The notes beneath the pieces were generated by a model. It did not search any database, had not been told where the DNA came from, and saw nothing but the letters and a program-made list of their open reading frames with translations. From assembly GCA_936440205.1 (NCBI GenBank), contig OW387148.1, positions 27,955,961 through 28,019,960 of the forward strand: DNA of 64,000 nt, in the 5' to 3' direction. Below, in pieces: positions 57,675 to 64,000 of this stretch (position 1 is its first letter; each line of letters begins with the position of its first letter). This DNA comes from Lepidonotus clava (taxonomy: Eukaryota > Annelida > Polychaeta > Phyllodocida > Polynoidae). The translations under genes were made by a program, and so were the position numbers.

Positions 57675-58342
57675 GGTGATGTTTTTTTTGACCTAGCACT
57701 TGCTAGTGGTCTCACTACCAATCGCAAACTGGTCAAGGTGTCTATGTAACTTGTATTTTGTATCTTGCCAACTGATTGTAAAGATGTGGTGTACCTCAGT
57801 TCTCAGATAGCATGATCTGTCCTTGGCACAACCATTATTAATTGCACAAGTATTATAGTATTCTCTGTTTATTTAGAATCCATAGGCCTAAATCTCACCT
57901 TTGCACAATCAACAATCAATTGCATATTCTATATCTAGAATCTAAAATTATTGTAACCAAAGCAATCGTAAATAATCCATGATCAAAATATCAGGGATAA
58001 ACCTTTTGTTCAGTTTTTCTGAGAATTTTTTTCAAATTATAATATGAATGGACCTTTTTAGTAAACAAGATAATTTCAAATCAACTGCTGAATTATGGCT
58101 TTTGAATTTCCAATAAATGAGCTTTAAGTCGTGCTAATACCCAAATTATTTTAAAAGTCCATTACCAACTACTCCTCAAGTTTCATTATTAATGTGGTCT
58201 TAACTTTTAAGTAAGTCATCAATCCTTTTCTCACAGTAGTTTTAATATGCATTCTGACATATCCCGGGCTTAGTGGTAACTGCATGGTGACATCGTTATA
58301 ATTATCCTACCTGTCTCCCTAACCTATTATTTATCTACTTAC

Positions 58343-58541
58343 ATGCCTTTTTTCTTGATAACCTATATGCCTGAGCTGTATCTGCATTCCCTCTGCAATT
58401 AGCTAAATGATAATCAAACATTTTTATGCAAACACTGTCGCCACCTGGTGTATCACCAACTAACACTTCACCATATGACCCTCCTCCAAATGAGCCCAAT
58501 GTATATACCACACCTAACATGTTATGAGTATTCATTTTCAA
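58343..58541 (-). CDS. Isolated exon resembling a protein-kinase N-lobe
   Basis: A minus-strand frame from ATG at 58541 to a GTAAGT donor at 58342 gives 66 codons plus one base. It contains LGSFGGGSYGEVLVG, which fits the kinase glycine-rich loop (GxGxxGxV). VCIKMF follows 13 residues later, where the ATP-binding Lys is expected, and then a basic stretch YRLSRKKAC that could begin helix C. I find no matching next exon in the 670 bases before the lipase 2 gene, and no upstream exon. It may be a first exon with a distant partner, an orphaned fragment, or chance. The upstream sequence is AT-rich without a clear promoter. Confidence 0.35.
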
Positions 58542-58764
58542 ATAATATAAATTAGAACATGATTTTTGATTATTTGGTTCATTTACATTTCTGACCTGTT
58601 ACACAGAGTTATAAAGGATACATGATAAATATCATAAAAATATTGTTGTTGTAATCGGTAAATCTGAAATGAGCTCAAGTGGCGCGTCACATAATGCCTC
58701 TCACAACAGGGAGGGTTGGCACACGCCGCAAGACCTGTCCCTGTTCAACAGCGATCCTGTTTTC

Positions 58765-59110
58765 AGGAAATGAGTGAGTGAGTGAGTAATGGATACTTTA
58801 TGCCATTTTGACAACTAAGGTCATTTTAAGGCAAAAACCGGTTGGGATGAATTCTGTCTTGGGTAATTGCATCTATAAGATGAAGGTGACAGGACCGGCA
58901 AACAGAAGGGGATCAAAACCTGGATTTCCAAAATTAATCAATTTTGCTGTACCTCATCCCTAATTAGTGAACCAAGCACCAACCGGGAATTGGACCCAAA
59001 GAACCACTTAGTCAGTGCTGGGTCCCCCTATATTCACCTTGTTCAATCAGGAGGGGCTACTGGGGGCCTATATTCTACCCTGGAACCCCCACGGGGGTTC
59101 AGCAAATTAT
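58765..59110 (-). mobile_element. tRNA-type SINE, family 2, second copy
   Basis: On the minus strand: the head with CCCCCAGTAGCCCCTCCTG, A-box-like CTGACTAAGTGGTTC, B-box-like GGTCCAATTCCCGGTTGG, body, and a CTCACTCACTC tail. It matches 23655-24000 along its length with many substitutions. Confidence 0.7.
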
Positions 59111-59621
59111 AGTATCCCCCAGCTTATAAGATATGTAGAAGGTGAGTGGCAGAAATGTACTAAAGTAGATGATCGAGGGTATCCTTGGTCAAAACTGACA
59201 TAAGACCAATAACAATACATGTGAAATGATACCAGCAAACACCTTTAAACATTTTTTATCTGAATTATTTTATTTATTCCTATCATCGTCCTCTGGTTTT
59301 TGGGATTCTCAGATTTTAGAATAAAGCAGAAGTAATGATGCAATCAGTCAACACAGCGAAGGTCATCTAATCTCTTAAATTGAGCAAGATCATCTAATCT
59401 ACAAGAAAACCCTGTGAAAACATGATTGGACGGTGTTTTGTCACATTGTTGATCACTGGGTCAACATAGATGTATCAAATTAAAGGCCAGGTGAATTGGA
59501 CTCCATCCAAACGAATGGCTAGGGTAATGACCCTGCATAATGTTGGGTTTCTCCTTCCCTCACTGTTCGGACCATTAAAGGTAGAGTTTCAACAAACTTG
59601 CTCTAGCAGAAATATTTTAAT

Positions 59622-59758
59622 AAGAAGCACTGCGAGGGGCGTCCGAGGGTGGCTGTACGACCCATAGGGGATAGTCATGTACTGAGGGCGAAGCCCGAGG
59701 TTCGTACAATCACCATTGGTCCTACAGCCACCTGAAGATGACTCCTAAAGTGCTTCTT
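59622..59758. mobile_element. Small inverted-repeat element, possibly with 7-bp target duplication
   Basis: AAGAAGCACT at 59622 and its mirror AGTGCTTCTT at 59749-59758 bound a 137-bp element, with GGTGGCTGTA / TACAGCCACC mirrored inside. TATTTTA lies at both flanks, which could be a 7-8-bp duplication of the hAT type, but the sequence is low in complexity. Confidence 0.55.
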
Positions 59759-61281
59759 TATTTTATCACCCAAACAATTCTCAAATTCTTGAGATGTTAC
59801 TGACAATATGCAGCGGTGTATATGGCGAGTCAATACACAATACGCACCGCTCACTGGCTCTGCAGGTGATAAACCTTACATGACATTCATGTTACTTCGG
59901 AATTAAACCCCCAAAAACCAACCAACCAACCTGCAGGCTAATTTGACTAATTTTGTCGACAAACTCACTGAAAACACTATAGAAAATAAGCAAATAACTC
60001 TTATATATCCATCTATGCTGAATGAATTTTCAAACAACTTTGGAAATATCACATACATATGTATATATATATGTATATTGAAAATTAATGATCAATAGCT
60101 TTTCCTCATGTTTATTAACAAATAATGAAATAATCAATGAAAATTCCTATGATAAAGCCTTGTGATTTGTCGACATATTACCCAGAATGCAACCTGATCT
60201 AGGCTAACCTGCAGGTAAAAATCAAGAAATTGGCTATCCGTGGTTGGGAGAACTAACAAACTATACATTACAGTCATTTAGATGTCTAGGAGATGATAGC
60301 ATCTGTCATAGGAATGTGTATTATCCTGGAAAATAGACTTTTTAGATTCATATTTATTGCCTGTCCTTTTTATATAGTTATTCCTGATAGCTAAAGCTAT
60401 AAATATAGACTTGTTAGGTACTAGATTTGGCTCGACAACTACGTTGTACGCAATGTCGCTATTCGACATACCACATTTAAGGGGGTACACCTTTAAATCC
60501 ATAGGGGGAGGATGGCTATGATTAAGTAGATATCTACTTCTTGAAATCAAGACAACTGTTGACGTATATAATAAGGTATTTCACAGTCTTTATAGGAAGA
60601 TATTGTTGCTACTATAATCATTGTGTTTTTTCTGGCCATGTTTGAGGTGTTTATTTCTAAAATAAAATAACGTATTAAGATTCTGGATTTATGCAGTATA
60701 CAACTATATTTGTCTTATTCAATCTACCCTTCTATGTAATCATAGTTGTGTCAATTTAAACCAGGCCTTTGATTGTGAATGATAATAAACTTTTAAGAAC
60801 GGGACTGCAATCAACTTAATCTTGAATTTGATTACACTGTGGGCCCTTCCACATTGACCTAGTGGAATTAAATGTAGATCCTAAAAGCCATGCAGGTTTT
60901 ATTTATAACTTCATTTGATGTGTCCATGCCTTATTTTGAGGTTTAGAATTAGAATTTTGATACTATTTGCTTTTGATTGCTTTACCTGATTTCTGTGGAA
61001 TTTGCATTTACTTAATTTACTTTTTACAGCCATTGCAGACAAAAAAAATCAAAACCAATTCATTCGCGGAATAATGGCGAATTAAAAGGGGAGGGTCATT
61101 ATAGCCTACACTTTTTAGATGAAACTGAATTGTTCCAACATAATATCATTTTTCTTTGACCGAGAAAGAAGGATTCAAGAAGTAAATAATAAATTCAATC
61201 TGAGACATGGGGACCTGCAATGGACTATTTTTACTCCCTCTACAACAATTTGACTGGGAACGCACCAAATGAACTCAAAGG
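59759..61281. other. Intergenic DNA without recognised features
   Basis: AT-rich; a TATATG microsatellite lies at about 60056-60076. The 90-codon minus frame at 60278-60550 has no recognisable motif. Confidence 0.3.
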
Positions 61282-61336
61282 TGACCTTAGTCTAATTTGA
61301 CCTTGGTGCATTGTCCTTTGACCTTAGATCGACCTT
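61282..61336. promoter_or_regulatory. Cluster of nuclear-receptor half-sites
   Basis: TGACCTT lies at 61282, 61298 and 61319, and CGACCTT at 61330: four direct half-sites (AGGTCA-type) in 55 bases. The spacing is irregular and no gene start is known nearby. Confidence 0.3.
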
Positions 61337-63724
61337 AGGCGGGGGAGTAGGGGAAAGTCCCTGGGAAATATGGCGTCATATACCCACATTGGGAGATAAT
61401 CGCCCAGATGATTTATACCCGGAAGATCATCCACCAAATTATCATTGAAATGAGAAATAATCCACTACAGTCCTATTTTGGTGCGTGTAAATTATTGTAC
61501 ATATTTGTGTGTATTTAAAACAAGGCGTGCAATTTTGGTTAGGTCTACTTAACATTTTTCTGTGTTAGTGTTATGTAAATTAATTGTTTTGCACATTTAT
61601 TTTTGTAATAACCATATTTGTATGATGTAAATATTATTGTTTTGTACATATATTTTGGTATTAGTATTGGTAATAACAATACAAACAAAATCAAGTATAA
61701 TTTCTGTAAAGTTCCTATCACGATAACATATCTTATGTGTTCTAGGAATCTGGAATGTTTCTCCAATGATATGGTTTAGTTTCTGTGTTCTTTAGTGCAA
61801 TAATATTATATCCATGTGAAAATATTAACGGTCACAGAAAATAATATGGTTAACCAGAGTGGCCATATGCAAGTCTACAGGAGGAGGGGACAGGGATAGA
61901 TTCCCATTGTAGTTTATCCCAGGTCGTAGGGGAGGACTGAGCCGAGACCTTTACAAATTTCTACCATCATTCAGGACAAAACAATTGACTAACCTGACGG
62001 CCAGTACATCCAAATTCATCAAGATCTCCGGATTTGAAACAACGTCGCAGCAACTTGTAAGTATTTCATTTTGACTTTCTAATTTGTTTTAAACTAAGTA
62101 ATGATACAAGGTAATGTATTTAAAAGAGAAACAATCTTTTTAACAGTGTGCGGTTACAATTGGATACATTGAGTTCTTTCTATGGCAACAAGGTTGTGAC
62201 TTTGAACCATTTGTATGTAGTAGTCGTTCTGAATGGGAGCCAGACTATAACAAAGTATCCTCCTCTGATATCATTGTAAAATGCCAGGCCACATACAAAT
62301 TATGGGCGCGGCTTGTTTAGAAATTAATCACCATAATATGGTGACTAATTTTTACAAACTTATAACAGCTTAATGCTAAAAGCTTTTGCAAGCATAATCA
62401 TATAACATACAAACTTTTCTTAACTATGTTGTTCATGACCAGGATAAGTTTGTGAATGACTTTGAAATGGCTTTTTTTATAACTATCAAATGAAACTTTT
62501 CTCAATATCTAAATGCCTGCCTTATGTCACAGTAAGAGGACATGAGTGTAATCAATATCCTCATCCATACAGATATGGATATGCATACAGATAATTAAAT
62601 AGTAAAAAAGACTTTAAATGGGCGCGGGGCCCCTTACTTGGCCATAGAGTAAGGTTCTAACTTCAGGCAAAATTGGAATTGCGCATTTCAGACTTCCAAA
62701 ACGTATCAGGATAGATTTAACAGCAATGCATTCACTTTATTGAGGCACTGCACTATTAAGTATGGCATCTATTGGTAATTTGTTTTGCAATATTAAGTGT
62801 CTCAATTCTTAAATAGTTATGGCTAAATTTTAACGTACTGCCAAGTGGCTGATCTAACATTATATTCATTGTATTTATAAGAGGGGTTGTTTTGCCACAC
62901 ACACTCCCCTCTCAGATGACTGACTCTGGATTTTGCTTTTTAATCTAGGCATCTCTCTTAACACATGAAGTTTTTCCGATGTGATGATCCACCCCTGCTA
63001 CCTTAAATAGTGACTCCATGGGTGGTATAGCTTATAGGCGATAATTAGTTATCTGTGCTGTAACCACCAAGTTATCTTAACAGTAATCAGGTAATTGGAC
63101 ATTGAACCAGCTAAACCAACCATGCTTGGATTAACACCTGCCTTAATTATCTCAAAGTGCAGGTAGTGTATTCGGTAATTAACAGGATGTTATAACATGA
63201 GTAATGATAATAATCATTATGGGATATGGCATATACATTTTCCCCCAAAATATGGCATAAACATAATTATACATTTTCCCCCAAAATTACCACTATGTTG
63301 CTTTTTATTCAATCTTAACAAAAACTTAACTCTATCAGGGTCAAAGAAAAAGCGAATCAATAGGAAAATCAAAGATGCTAAAAGTCGATAATACAAAATA
63401 AATTATTTTTTATTATTGTTTCCATTCACTGTACACATGCATATTAGGGTAAAGGTCATGGAAATGGTACATTTATAAATTATCTTTAAACATGTATTAT
63501 GTTGATTCAACAAAGAAGGCATGGTTTCCAGTACTATAGTGTTTAATACAATTCTTTTGCTCCTTATATTATCCTTTTTCATGATACTTAGAAACAGCGA
63601 CGACAGATTGTGGTCTTCAGGGCCCCCACTCAAATTTTATTTTCAAATTTCATGTTTTTTCCCTATGATGTCCCTGTCCCTCGGCAATTTTTCCCTGTTT
63701 GATATCCAGCAAGTTTTTCAAATT
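61337..63724. other. Intergenic DNA without recognised features
   Basis: AT-rich. No exon, RNA gene or shared repeat is supported. Confidence 0.3.
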
Positions 63725-63835
63725 TAATGACCTTCGCAAGCTTCAGTGTGTAGACTTTATGGTGGATAGTGCACTATACAGGCTTTACGGTGGATAGTGC
63801 AATATGCACAGCTGCATGGTGGATAGCGTACCGAA
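63725..63835. repeat. Degenerate tandem repeat, three units
   Basis: GTGGATAGTGCA(C/A)TAT and its variant GTGGATAGCGTACC recur three times at intervals of about 30-35 bases, each preceded by (T/G)C(T/A)TTA(T/C)G-like sequence. Confidence 0.55.
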
Positions 63836-64000
63836 TGAGAGATTTGGTAGACTGAATAATAAAGTTCACCCTACAATTGATATAAGAGAATCTGTGGTAT
63901 GTATGAACTGCATGTACGTGTATCTAAGAGAAGGGAGCACATGTGTTGTGCAGAGATCTGTGATACTGTGCATCACAGGGAACCTCTATACTGCCTACAA

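Overview
The window looks like nuclear DNA of a marine invertebrate. It is AT-rich and gene-poor, has spliced genes with GT-AG introns, and is crowded with short non-autonomous DNA transposons, tRNA-type SINEs and one Ngaro-type tyrosine-recombinase retroelement. A deuterostome such as a hemichordate, echinoderm or cephalochordate is my best guess, but this is inference from the style of the repeats and genes, and I cannot name a species. I see no bacterial genes, rRNA, tRNA genes or CRISPR.

Layout. (1) 1.86-2.73 kb, plus strand: the last coding exon of a protein with an HSP20/alpha-crystallin-like segment; earlier exons are probably left of the window. (2) 3-18 kb: no host gene that I can support, but many MITE-like elements, a dead LINE fragment, a GC-rich island, and a 922-bp element with perfect 18-bp terminal inverted repeats and internal iterated motifs. 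(3) 18.5-23.0 kb: an apparently whole Ngaro element with split direct repeats in the order A1-ORFs-B1-A2-B2. It sits at the junction of an older tandem duplication. (4) 23-36 kb: SINEs, tandem repeats, a cluster of three MITEs, a RUNX-motif cluster, and otherwise anonymous DNA. (5) 36.5-38.4 kb, minus strand: a two-exon group A bHLH transcription factor gene of 349 codons, with TATA and CCAAT boxes. An E-box cluster lies about 2 kb upstream. (6) 46.4-57.7 kb, minus strand: two tandem seven-exon pancreatic-lipase-family genes encoding secreted proteins of 301 and 300 residues. Both keep the Ser-Asp-His triad but lack the lid loop and the C-terminal PLAT domain. (7) 58.3 kb, minus strand: an isolated exon that reads like a protein-kinase glycine-rich loop. 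(8) 59-64 kb: a SINE, a small inverted-repeat element, a cluster of nuclear-receptor half-sites and anonymous DNA.

The two lipase genes are the best supported system. Five of their seven exons are identical in length, every intron phase is conserved, and even the distance from stop codon to poly(A) signal matches. They arose by whole-gene duplication, and different mobile elements later settled in their introns. All exon joins were worked out by hand from splice sites and reading phase; no homology search was run.
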